This document shows positions 7,081 to 14,557 of a DNA stretch of 64,000 nt, piece by piece. The notes beneath the pieces are model-generated. The model saw nothing but the letters and a program-made list of their open reading frames with translations, was not told where the DNA came from and did no database searches. The translations under genes were made by a program, and so were the position numbers. This DNA comes from Brevundimonas sp. UBA4553 (lineage in GTDB: Bacteria; Pseudomonadota; Alphaproteobacteria; Caulobacterales; Caulobacteraceae). Within the stretch, counting starts at the first letter, position 1, and every line of letters starts with the position of its first letter. The DNA lies in NCBI RefSeq assembly GCF_002387245.1, contig NZ_DGLD01000021.1, forward strand, positions 95,258-159,257. Direction: 5' to 3'.

Positions 7081-7782
7081 TCAAGCGGGGCCAGACGCCG
7101 GACGGGCGAGCGGCGCACGCGCCATCGCCTGATCCGAGACGTAGGGATTGGTGCGGCGTTCGGCCCCGAACGTGGAGTGGGGGCCGTGCCCCGGCACAAA
7201 GGTCACGTCGTCGCCTAGCGGCCAGAGCTTGGTCGTGATGGCGTGGAGCAAAGCCCCATGATCGCTGCGCGGAAAATCCGTTCGGCCGATCGAGCCCTGG
7301 AAAAGGACGTCGCCGACCTGGGCGAAGCGGGCCTCGCGATTGAAGAAGACGACGTGTCCCGGCGTGTGGCCCGGGCAGTGGAAAACCTCCCAGCGGGTAT
7401 CACCCAGAGACAGGACGTCGCCTTCCGAAAGGAAACGCGTCGGGGTGAAGGTGCGTGCCTCGGGCAGGCCATATTTCTGACTCTGGGTGGGGATGAGGTC
7501 GATCCAGAACTGGTCCTCGACGTGAGGGCCGATGATGTCGACGCCGGTCTTTTCCTGCATGGCTGCCGCATCCCCGGCGTGATCCAGATGGCCGTGGGTG
7601 ATCCAGATGGCGTCCAGCGTCAGACCTCGTCGCGCGATTTCGCCGAGAATCGCATCGGTTGAACCACCGGGATCGATGACCGCCGCCTTGTTCGTCTTCG
7701 TGCACCAGACCGTGGTGCAGTTCTGCTGCAGGGGCGTCACCGGCGTGATGAAGACGCCTATCGGGGAGGTGGGCTGGCTCAT
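7081..7782 (-). CDS. Metallo-beta-lactamase-fold hydrolase (glyoxalase II-like)
   Basis: A 233-residue MBL-fold enzyme. The zinc motif THGHLDHAGDA (T-H-x-H-x-D-H), the later ligands in CPGHTPGHVVF and VGDVLFQGSIGRTDFP, and the terminal VPGHGPHSTFGAE are all present. This pattern is that of the short glyoxalase-II-like group (YcbL/GloC), which hydrolyses S-lactoylglutathione or related thioesters in the cytosol. Substrate preference cannot be fixed from sequence. The ATG at 7782 (MSQPTSPIG) is chosen; the frame runs far upstream on the antisense strand of tig and is not coding there. It converges on the DUF883-like gene with one base between the stops. Confidence 0.88.
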   Translation of the reverse strand: MSQPTSPIGVFITPVTPLQQNCTTVWCTKTNKAAVIDPGGSTDAILGEIARRGLTLDAIWITHGHLDHAGDAAAMQEKTGVDIIGPHVEDQFWIDLIPTQSQKYGLPEARTFTPTRFLSEGDVLSLGDTRWEVFHCPGHTPGHVVFFNREARFAQVGDVLFQGSIGRTDFPRSDHGALLHAITTKLWPLGDDVTFVPGHGPHSTFGAERRTNPYVSDQAMARAPLARPASGPA

Positions 7783-7953
7783 GCTTCCCAGATAGCGAGG
7801 CGATGACGCCAAAGGAACCCGCGCGCGTTGACCTTTCGGCCCCTTCTCGACATAAGGGCGGGCTTCGAGGCGCCGCTCCAAAAAGGGCGGCCCTATTGCT
7901 TTATCCACCGCGCGCGCCGTTCGGCGTCGCCACAGAGCGTCAGAATCCCGACC

Positions 7954-9297
7954 ATGCAAGTCGTCGAAAAGTCGAACGAAGGCCTCAGCCGCGTGATCGC
8001 GGTGACCATTCCCGTCGCCGAGCTGAACGAAAAGCTCGAAGCGCGCATCAAGGAAGTCGCGCCGCAGATGAAGCTCAAGGGCTTCCGTCCGGGCAAGGTG
8101 CCGGCCGCCCACGTCAAGAAGACCTTCGGCCGTGACTTCATGGGCGAAATCATCAACGCCTCGCTGAACGAAACCAGCCAGAAGGCTCTGGATGAGGCCA
8201 AGCTGCGCCCGGCCGCTCCGGCTGAGATGAAGCTGATCTCGGACATGGACAAGGTCATCGCCGGTCAGGAAGACCTGGCCTACGAAATGTCGCTGGAAGT
8301 GATGCCCGACTTCACGCCGGTCGACCCCAAGACCCTGAAGCTGGAGCGCCCGACCTATACCGCGTCGGACGAGGATCTGGACGAAGCTCTGAAGGAACTG
8401 GCCTCGCAGGCCAAGTCCTACGAGGATAAAGCCGGCAAGTCGGTTAAGGCAGCCGAAGGCGACCAACTGACCATCGACTTCGTCGGCAAGCTGGACGGTG
8501 AAGTGTTCGAAGGCGGTTCGGCCGAAGACGCAGACCTGGTGATCGGCTCCAACCGCTTCATCCCGGGCTTCGAAGAGCAGCTGAAGGGCGCCAAGGTCGG
8601 CGAAGAGAAGACCATCGAGGTCACCTTCCCGGAAGAGTACCAAGCCAAGAACCTGGCCGGCAAAGCCGCGACGTTCGACATCAAGGTCAAGGCTATCAAG
8701 GCCGAGGCCGAAGCCAAGATCGACGACGAGTTCGCCACCCGCATCGGTCTGGAGTCGCTGGACAAGCTGAAAGAGCTGCTGAAGGCCAATCTGGACCAGC
8801 AGTACGCCGGCGCCGCCCGCTTCAAGCTGAAGCGCGCCCTGCTGGACCAACTGGACGAAGCCCACGACTTCGCTCTGCCGCCGAAGATGGTGGACGCCGA
8901 GTTCGAAGGCATCTGGGCCCAGGTGTCGGCTGACAAGGACGCCGGCCGCCTGCCGGAGGAAGACGCCAAGAAGTCGGAAGACGAACTGAAGGCCGAGTAC
9001 AAGAAGATCGCCGAGCGCCGCGTGCGCCTGGGTCTGGTGCTGGCTGAAATCGGTCGCGCCAACAACGTCGGCGTGACGGATCAGGAACTGTCGAACGCCA
9101 TCATGACCGAGGCCCGCAACTACCCGGGTCAGGAAAAGATGGTGCTGGACTTCTACCGCCAGAACCCGAACGCCGCCGCCCAGCTGCGCGCGCCCATCTA
9201 TGAAGAGAAGGTCGTTGACCTGATCGTCGGCGTCGCCGATGTCACCGACACGCCGATCTCGAAGGAAGAGCTGCTGAAGGAAGAAGACGAGGGCTGA
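7954..9297 (+). CDS. tig: Trigger factor (ribosome-bound chaperone, PPIase)
   Basis: A 447-residue trigger factor. The N-terminal ribosome-docking domain has the signature KLKGFRPGKVPAAHVKK, which binds ribosomal protein L23 at the exit tunnel. A central FKBP-type prolyl isomerase domain (about 155-240; GDQLTIDFVGKLDGEVFEGG and FIPGFEEQLKGAKVGEEKTI) and a helical C-terminal substrate cradle follow. Translation starts at ATG 7954 (MQVVEKSNEG); upstream codons in frame are not family-like. It heads the chaperone/protease stretch tig - clpP - clpX - lon but has its own strong terminator. Confidence 0.97.
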   Translation: MQVVEKSNEGLSRVIAVTIPVAELNEKLEARIKEVAPQMKLKGFRPGKVPAAHVKKTFGRDFMGEIINASLNETSQKALDEAKLRPAAPAEMKLISDMDKVIAGQEDLAYEMSLEVMPDFTPVDPKTLKLERPTYTASDEDLDEALKELASQAKSYEDKAGKSVKAAEGDQLTIDFVGKLDGEVFEGGSAEDADLVIGSNRFIPGFEEQLKGAKVGEEKTIEVTFPEEYQAKNLAGKAATFDIKVKAIKAEAEAKIDDEFATRIGLESLDKLKELLKANLDQQYAGAARFKLKRALLDQLDEAHDFALPPKMVDAEFEGIWAQVSADKDAGRLPEEDAKKSEDELKAEYKKIAERRVRLGLVLAEIGRANNVGVTDQELSNAIMTEARNYPGQEKMVLDFYRQNPNAAAQLRAPIYEEKVVDLIVGVADVTDTPISKEELLKEEDEG

Positions 9298-9324
9298 TCT
9301 GCCCTTTCATCTCTGAGTTCTTGG

Positions 9325-9355
9325 AAGGGCGGCCTCACGGTCGCCCTTTTTTTTT
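9325..9355 (+). terminator. Terminator of tig
   Basis: Stem AAGGGCG / CGCCCTT with extra inner pairs around a TCAC loop, followed by a run of T, beginning 27 bp after the tig stop codon. Confidence 0.9.
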
Positions 9356-9404
9356 GGAGGTTAAAGGTTATTATATCGGCGTTTCGTCAACGTCGGGGTT
9401 TGCC

Positions 9405-10331
9405 ATGTCTGGCTTGTCTGGCCTTCTGATCGCCTTGGCCCTTGCTGCTTCGGTGCAGGATGGGGCGGTCCAGACCCCATCGGAAGTTCAGGCTCCCGAA
9501 GTGGCGGTGCCTGTTGACGATGTTCTGGTTTCGGGCAGAAAATTGAGGGATCGTGTTCAGTCCTTCGTTGACGAAGTCGCTGCACCCACACCGCAAAGGG
9601 GATTGGCGCGATGGCGTGATCCCCTGTGTATCGCCACGGCAAACGTTGATCGCGCCGTGGCGCAGCCGATTATCGATCACGTCGCCCGAGTCGGGGCCTC
9701 CTATGGGCTGAAGGTGCGTGAGCCAGGGTGCAACCCCAACGTCGTCATCATCTTCACGGATGAGGCGCCGAACCTCGCCAAAGCCCTGGTGGCGGCTGAG
9801 CCAGAGGCGTTCCGTGTTCGATGGACCCGCCAGCTCGACCGCGGGTCGATAGCCCTGTCCCGGTTTCAGGAGATGGATGCGCCGGTACGTTGGTGGCACG
9901 TCAGCATTCCGGTGCTCGGATGGAACGGAAAGGCCGCGATTGCTCTGCCGGGGAGGGGGGGGGCGCCCCTGGTGCCGGGCGAGGGGCGGGTTAACAGGGG
10001 GCGACCCGTTTCGGATCAGTTCAACAAGGTCATCATCATCGTTGATGTGAACCGGGTCGAGGGTATCATGCTGCCCCAGCTGGCCGACTACCTGGCGCTG
10101 GTCACGCTGGCTCAAATTGATCCCGAGAGCGACATGCAGCGATACGACACCGTGTTGAATGTCTTCAACAACCCGGGCGCTGTTGCAGGACTTTCCGAAT
10201 GGGATAGGGCCTATCTGGCCGCGCTCTATGAAGCCCACCCGGAGCGCATTGACCGGGCTGATCAGGCGACAGGCGTTACGAATAGACTCCGCCGCGAGGA
10301 GCAACGTCTGGCGGCTACGGCTCCCGATTGA
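9405..10331 (+). CDS. Secreted hypothetical protein
   Basis: A 308-residue protein with a probable signal peptide (MSGLSGLLIALALAASVQDG). After a variable linker comes a conserved-looking domain with one Cys pair (DPLCIATANVD ... VREPGCNPNVVIIF), then VSIPVLGWNG and VIIIVDVNRVEGIMLPQLADYLALVTLAQID. I do not recognise a catalytic motif. Similar exported proteins of unknown function occur in Caulobacterales and sphingomonads (recollection, not searched). It is probably periplasmic. The ATG at 9405 is chosen because the signal sequence starts there. It lies between tig and clpP without clear operon linkage. Confidence 0.75.
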   Translation: MSGLSGLLIALALAASVQDGAVQTPSEVQAPEVAVPVDDVLVSGRKLRDRVQSFVDEVAAPTPQRGLARWRDPLCIATANVDRAVAQPIIDHVARVGASYGLKVREPGCNPNVVIIFTDEAPNLAKALVAAEPEAFRVRWTRQLDRGSIALSRFQEMDAPVRWWHVSIPVLGWNGKAAIALPGRGGAPLVPGEGRVNRGRPVSDQFNKVIIIVDVNRVEGIMLPQLADYLALVTLAQIDPESDMQRYDTVLNVFNNPGAVAGLSEWDRAYLAALYEAHPERIDRADQATGVTNRLRREEQRLAATAPD

Positions 10332-10428
10332 CCTCGGACGGCTTGCGTACGGCCTTCAGCGACGCGATATCTGGGAAACAGGCGCGCGCTCGGTGAGTCG
10401 CGCCCCTCAAGCATTCGAGAAGGCTTTC

Positions 10429-11070
10429 ATGCGCGATCCGATCGACTACATCTCCAGCAACCTGGTGCCGATGGTGGTGGAGCAATCCAGCCGCGGCGAA
10501 CGGTCGTTCGACATCTTTTCGCGCCTGCTGCGCGAGCGGATCATCTTCCTGACCGGACCGTTCGAGGACGGCATGGCGTCGCTGATCTGCGCCCAGCTGC
10601 TGTTCCTGGAATCGGAAAATCCGAAGAAGGAAATCAGCATGTACATCAACAGCCCCGGCGGTCAGGTGACCTCGGCGCTCGCGATCTACGACACCATGCA
10701 ATACATCAAGTCGCCGGTCTCGACCGTGGTCATGGGCATGGCCGCCTCGGCCGGTTCGCTGATCCTGACGGCCGGTGAAGCGGGCCAGCGCATCGCCCTG
10801 CCGAACGCGCGGGTCATGGTGCACCAGCCCTCGGGCGGCTTCCGCGGCACGGCCTCGGACATCGAGCGCCACGCCGAGGACATCATCGCCACCAAGCGTC
10901 GCCTGAACGAAATCTACGTCCAGCATACCGGCCGGACCTATGAGGAAGTCGAGCGCACTCTGGACCGCGACCACTTCATGACCGCCGAGGAAGCCAAGGC
11001 CTGGGGCATCGTCGACCACGTCTATGACAAGCGCACCCAAGCCGATGACGACGGCGTGAAGGCTCCCTAA
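10429..11070 (+). CDS. clpP: ATP-dependent Clp protease proteolytic subunit
   Basis: A 213-residue ClpP serine peptidase that forms the two-ring barrel used by ClpX and ClpA. The family landmarks are LLRERIIFLTGPFEDGMAS, the glycine loop YINSPGGQVTSALAIYD, catalytic Ser in VVMGMAASAGSLIL and catalytic His in ARVMVHQPSGG. Start at ATG 10429 (MRDPIDYISSN) with GAGAAGG upstream. In Caulobacter ClpXP degrades CtrA and other cell-cycle regulators, and the same role is likely here. The partner clpX follows after three intervening genes. Confidence 0.97.
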   Translation: MRDPIDYISSNLVPMVVEQSSRGERSFDIFSRLLRERIIFLTGPFEDGMASLICAQLLFLESENPKKEISMYINSPGGQVTSALAIYDTMQYIKSPVSTVVMGMAASAGSLILTAGEAGQRIALPNARVMVHQPSGGFRGTASDIERHAEDIIATKRRLNEIYVQHTGRTYEEVERTLDRDHFMTAEEAKAWGIVDHVYDKRTQADDDGVKAP

Positions 11071-11100
11071 GAGCCAGCGAATCGTAACTGCGACAATTTG

Positions 11101-11132
11101 CGAGGCGGGGTCCGGCGACGGATCCCGCCTCG
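11101..11132 (+). terminator. Stable hairpin after clpP (terminator-like)
   Basis: Arms CGAGGCGGG and CCCGCCTCG plus inner TCCG/CGGA around a GCGA tetraloop, 30 bp after the clpP stop. No proper T run follows, so termination is uncertain. Confidence 0.5.
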
Positions 11133-11174
11133 AATCGTGTTTGACGACCTGAAGCTGGACAGGAGCAGACAGTC

Positions 11175-11717
11175 ATGGCCGTTCAAATGGGCGACAGCGG
11201 GTTCAAGTACGGTCTCATGACCAGATTGCTGCACTGGGCCATGGTGGCGCTGCTCGTCTGGCAGTTCGCTGGCATGGGCGTGAAGCTGATCGTGGGCAAG
11301 GCGCCCATCACCGCCTTCTGGGTCGGTACGCACAAGAGCATTGGCGTGGCGCTTCTGATCCTGCTGATCCTTCGCGCGGGGTGGGGGCTCTATAACCTGA
11401 AGGTGCGCCCGGCCCATGGCGGCGGCTTCTGGGGGCGAGCGGCCCTGACCGGGCATCTGGTGCTCTACGCCCTGATGTTGATCGTGCCCGCGTCGGCCCT
11501 GCTGCGCCAGTATGGCTCTGGCAAGCCCATGGACCTGTTCGGTCTGCCGTTCATTGCCGGCAGCGGGGTCGAAACCGCCTGGATGACGGCGCCGGCCAAC
11601 GCCTTTCACGGTCTGGCCGCCTGGGTGCTTCTGGCCGCGATCGCGGGGCATGTCCTGATGGTTCTGGTCCACCGTTTCATCTGGAAGGACGATACTGCAG
11701 CGCGGATGATGGGCTAG
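11175..11717 (+). CDS. Cytochrome b561 family protein
   Basis: A 180-residue integral membrane protein with four hydrophobic helices and the histidine pattern of the CybB/b561 family: LLHWAMVALLVW (helix 1), GTHKSIGVALLILLILR (helix 2), GHLVLYALMLIVPASALL (helix 3) and NAFHGLAAWVLLAAIAGHVL (helix 4). These His residues bind two b-type hemes, and the family moves electrons from quinol or superoxide in the inner membrane. The ATG at 11175 has AGGAGC upstream. It lies between clpP and a small hypothetical gene; a functional link to proteolysis is not indicated. Confidence 0.9.
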   Translation: MAVQMGDSGFKYGLMTRLLHWAMVALLVWQFAGMGVKLIVGKAPITAFWVGTHKSIGVALLILLILRAGWGLYNLKVRPAHGGGFWGRAALTGHLVLYALMLIVPASALLRQYGSGKPMDLFGLPFIAGSGVETAWMTAPANAFHGLAAWVLLAAIAGHVLMVLVHRFIWKDDTAARMMG

Positions 11718-11760
11718 CGCAGGGTCTAGGCTCTCAGGAGCTTTGTGCTATCAGGCGGTC

Positions 11761-12081
11761 ATGCAGTACACACGCGATGCCAGCGGGACCGTCGAGGTCG
11801 ACGGCGAAATCTACGAATGGGAAATTCGTCGGCAGCCGCAGCCCAAGGGCGGCGGCAAGTGGGAAGGCTTGGGCATCAGCCTGCGCCTGAAGGATTTCAA
11901 GCGTGAGGCGGTTATCCAGTTTCCCATGCCCATGCGCGCGAACGGGCGTCCGGATCTGGAAAAGCAGCGCGTCAACGTCGATGCCGTCCGCAACGCCGTT
12001 ACCTCCGCGATGGAGGCCGGCTGGAACCCCACCTCGCGGGGTAAGGCCATGGTGTTCGACGTGGACGCCGACGGGAACTAA
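11761..12081 (+). CDS. Conserved small hypothetical protein
   Basis: A 106-residue soluble protein (MQYTRDASGTVEVDGEIYEWEIRR...). It has charged beta-strand-like repeats at the start, then LGISLRLKDFKREAVIQFPM and a helical end (VNVDAVRNAVTSAMEAGWNP). I do not recognise a named domain. No signal peptide or membrane segment. The ATG at 11761 is preferred over an in-frame upstream start. It is convergent with the cicA-like gene, 11 bp between the stops. Confidence 0.7.
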   Translation: MQYTRDASGTVEVDGEIYEWEIRRQPQPKGGGKWEGLGISLRLKDFKREAVIQFPMPMRANGRPDLEKQRVNVDAVRNAVTSAMEAGWNPTSRGKAMVFDVDADGN

Positions 12082-12092
12082 ACGGCCAGGTT

Positions 12093-12740
12093 TCAGGGGC
12101 GGCCGTTGAAGATACGGAATCCCTTTTCCGCGGCGATGGCGATCATCTCGGTATCGCCCGAAGTGTCGCCGTAAGCGGCGGCCAGCGTCATGTCTGGCCC
12201 GTAGGCGGCGTGGAGACGGCGGACCTTCTCCGCGCCGCGGCAGTTCTCGCCCGCGAAGGCTCCTGTGACGCGGTCGTGGGCGTCAAACACAAGCTGGGTG
12301 CCCAGCAGGCCCTCGGCTCCCAAACGGCGAGCGAACGGAGCCACGGTCGTCTCCGGCGAGGCGGTGACGATGACGCGGTGCGCGCCCTTGTCGCCCCAGG
12401 CGTTCCAACAGGCGAGGGCGTCGGGGCGCATGAAGCGGTCCCAGACCTGTTCCGCGTAACGCTCGGCCTCGCGCTCCAACGTCGCACGATCCATGTCGTG
12501 GAGGAACTCGCGCACTGAGGCGGCCTTGATCCGACCCCGGTCGCGATCGCCCACATAGGCGGCCAGCGCGGGCGCCATCCGGGCCAGGCCGATGGCCCAG
12601 CCGGCCGCCCCGGCTCGCCAGCGCAGGAAGGCGGTGAAGCTGTCGCGAATCGTCAGGGTGCCGTCGAAGTCGAAGGCGACGATCGGGCGCTCCCCAACGG
12701 GGGACTGGCGAAACGATTGTGCGGCGCCCATGTCAGACAT
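12093..12740 (-). CDS. cicA: HAD-IB phosphatase, CicA-like
   Basis: A 215-residue haloacid-dehalogenase phosphotransferase of subfamily IB. Motif I is VAFDFDGTLTIRDSF (nucleophile Asp), motif II is HRVIVTASPETTVAPFARRLG, and motif III/IV is AAAYGDTSGDTEMIAIA. In Caulobacter crescentus the gene between clpP and clpX is cicA, a member of this superfamily whose dosage is critical for growth and cell shape. Position and family together make this its probable ortholog (inference from memory, not an alignment). Here it is transcribed opposite to clpP and clpX. The phosphorylated substrate is unknown to me. Confidence 0.8.
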   Translation of the reverse strand: MSDMGAAQSFRQSPVGERPIVAFDFDGTLTIRDSFTAFLRWRAGAAGWAIGLARMAPALAAYVGDRDRGRIKAASVREFLHDMDRATLEREAERYAEQVWDRFMRPDALACWNAWGDKGAHRVIVTASPETTVAPFARRLGAEGLLGTQLVFDAHDRVTGAFAGENCRGAEKVRRLHAAYGPDMTLAAAYGDTSGDTEMIAIAAEKGFRIFNGRP

Positions 12741-12933
12741 TAGCCGTGATCCCCATAGAAACTGTGCTGTCCGTCCCTGTTAGCGCATTGTCGTGTCGCA
12801 ACAGGGTTGTGGCGGAACGTGTGATGGGTGATTGTCTTTTTTTGAAGACCTTCGTGCATAGATTCACGGATCGAACACGAGGTAAGCGCCTTTCGTCCCA
12901 TGTCGGGCCGGATCGCGGGAGTGAGAAGGGTCT

Positions 12934-14202
12934 ATGACCAAAGCCGCCGGCACAGACGCCAAAAGCACGCTCTACTGCTCATTCTGCGGAAAGAGCCAGC
13001 ACGAGGTGCGCAAGCTCATCGCCGGACCGACGGTGTTCATCTGTGATGAATGCGTCGAGCTGTGCATGGATATCATCCGCGAAGAGCACAAGATCGCTTT
13101 CAAGACGACCAAGGACGGCGTTCCGACTCCGAAGGAGATTCGCGACGTCCTGGACGACTATGTGATCGGCCAGAGCCACGCCAAGAAGGTGCTGAGCGTC
13201 GCCGTTCACAACCACTACAAGCGCCTGAACCACGCGACGAAGAACAACGACGTCGAGCTGGCCAAGTCGAACATCATGCTGATCGGGCCGACCGGCTCGG
13301 GCAAGACGCTGCTGGCCCAGACGCTGGCGCGCATCATCGACGTGCCCTTCACCATGGCCGACGCCACGACCCTGACCGAAGCCGGTTATGTGGGCGAGGA
13401 TGTCGAAAACATCATCCTGAAGCTGCTTCAGGCCTCGGACTACAACGTCGAGCGGGCCCAGCGCGGCATCGTCTACATCGACGAAATCGACAAGATCTCG
13501 CGCAAGTCGGACAACCCGTCGATCACCCGCGACGTGTCGGGCGAAGGCGTGCAGCAGGCCCTGCTGAAGATCATGGAAGGCACCGTCGCCTCCGTCCCTC
13601 CGCAAGGCGGCCGCAAGCATCCGCAGCAGGAGTTCCTGCAGGTCGACACCGCCAACATCCTGTTCATCGTCGGCGGCGCCTTCGCCGGCCTGGAGAAGGT
13701 GATTTCGGCGCGCGGGGCAGGGGCCTCCATCGGCTTCGGCGCCAAGGTCAAGGAAATCGACGAACGCCGAACGGGCGACATCCTCAAGGGAGTCGAGCCG
13801 GACGACCTGATGCGTTTCGGCCTGATCCCCGAGTTCATCGGCCGCCTGCCGGTTCTGGCGACGCTGGAAGACCTGGACGAGGCGGCGCTGGTCACCATCC
13901 TGACCGAGCCCAAGAACGCCCTGGTCAAGCAGTACAAGCGCCTGTTCGAGATGGAGAACGTGACGCTGACCTTCACCGACGACGCCCTGTCGGCGGTGGC
14001 CAAGAAGGCGATCACCCGCAAGACGGGCGCCCGCGGCCTGCGCTCCATTCTGGAAGGCATCCTGCTGGAGACCATGTTCGAACTGCCGACGTTCGAAGGC
14101 GTCGAGGAAGTCGTGGTCAACGCCGAGGTGATCGAGGGCCGCGCCCAGCCGCTGCTGATCTACTCGGAAAGCTCCAAGAAAAAGGCTGAAGGCGCCGCCT
14201 AA
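12934..14202 (+). CDS. clpX: ATP-dependent Clp protease ATP-binding subunit ClpX
   Basis: A 422-residue AAA+ unfoldase. The N-terminal C4 zinc-binding domain (YCSFCGKSQHEVRKL ... FICDECVELC) recognises adaptors and substrates. The AAA+ module has Walker A LIGPTGSGKTLL, Walker B GIVYIDEIDKI and sensor/arginine-finger sequence FGLIPEFIGRLPV. The IGF-type loop that docks on ClpP is FGAKVKEID-proximal (SIGFGAK). ATG at 12934. The 193-bp upstream gap presumably holds its promoter; I could not define one. A strong terminator follows, so lon is a separate unit. Confidence 0.98.
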   Translation: MTKAAGTDAKSTLYCSFCGKSQHEVRKLIAGPTVFICDECVELCMDIIREEHKIAFKTTKDGVPTPKEIRDVLDDYVIGQSHAKKVLSVAVHNHYKRLNHATKNNDVELAKSNIMLIGPTGSGKTLLAQTLARIIDVPFTMADATTLTEAGYVGEDVENIILKLLQASDYNVERAQRGIVYIDEIDKISRKSDNPSITRDVSGEGVQQALLKIMEGTVASVPPQGGRKHPQQEFLQVDTANILFIVGGAFAGLEKVISARGAGASIGFGAKVKEIDERRTGDILKGVEPDDLMRFGLIPEFIGRLPVLATLEDLDEAALVTILTEPKNALVKQYKRLFEMENVTLTFTDDALSAVAKKAITRKTGARGLRSILEGILLETMFELPTFEGVEEVVVNAEVIEGRAQPLLIYSESSKKKAEGAA

Positions 14203-14225
14203 GCTGATTTCGGTCGAGATGATTG

Positions 14226-14253
14226 GGGCGGTCCGGCGACGGACCGCCCTTTT
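14226..14253 (+). terminator. Terminator of clpX
   Basis: Perfect 9-bp stem GGGCGGTCC / GGACCGCCC around GGCGAC, followed by TTTT, 23 bp after the clpX stop. Confidence 0.88.
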
Positions 14254-14414
14254 CGGTTTCTGCTCTGATGAAACGGCGCCACAGGGGCCATCGGTGAGGA
14301 ATTCGCCGGCATGACCTGCTGGCGACACGGACTGATCAGCATCGGGCGCGCCTCTGGACGAGCCATCCAGCTTCACGACCATCTCACGCTTCTGTGGGCC
14401 TTACGTCCGCTACG

Positions 14415-14442
14415 CTTGAACACAGCGTCCGCAGGGCCACAT
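14415..14442 (+). promoter_or_regulatory. lon: Possible heat-shock (sigma-32) promoter of lon
   Basis: CTTGAA (14415-14420), 16 bases, then CCACAT (14437-14442), resembling the RpoH elements CTTGAA and CCCCAT with mismatches. It lies 115 bp before lon in the 355-bp clpX-lon gap, which otherwise contains only the clpX terminator. Lon is a classical heat-shock gene, which fits, but the -10 match is imperfect. Confidence 0.35.
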
Positions 14443-14557
14443 ACTGAAACGAAAGCCGCCAGAAACGGCGGGCTGAGTCGAGAGGTCGAGGCATTCGCGC
14501 CGAGGCTGATCGGCTTGGTGGGCTGGAGATCCACGAAAGCCCTGGAAAGTACGCATC

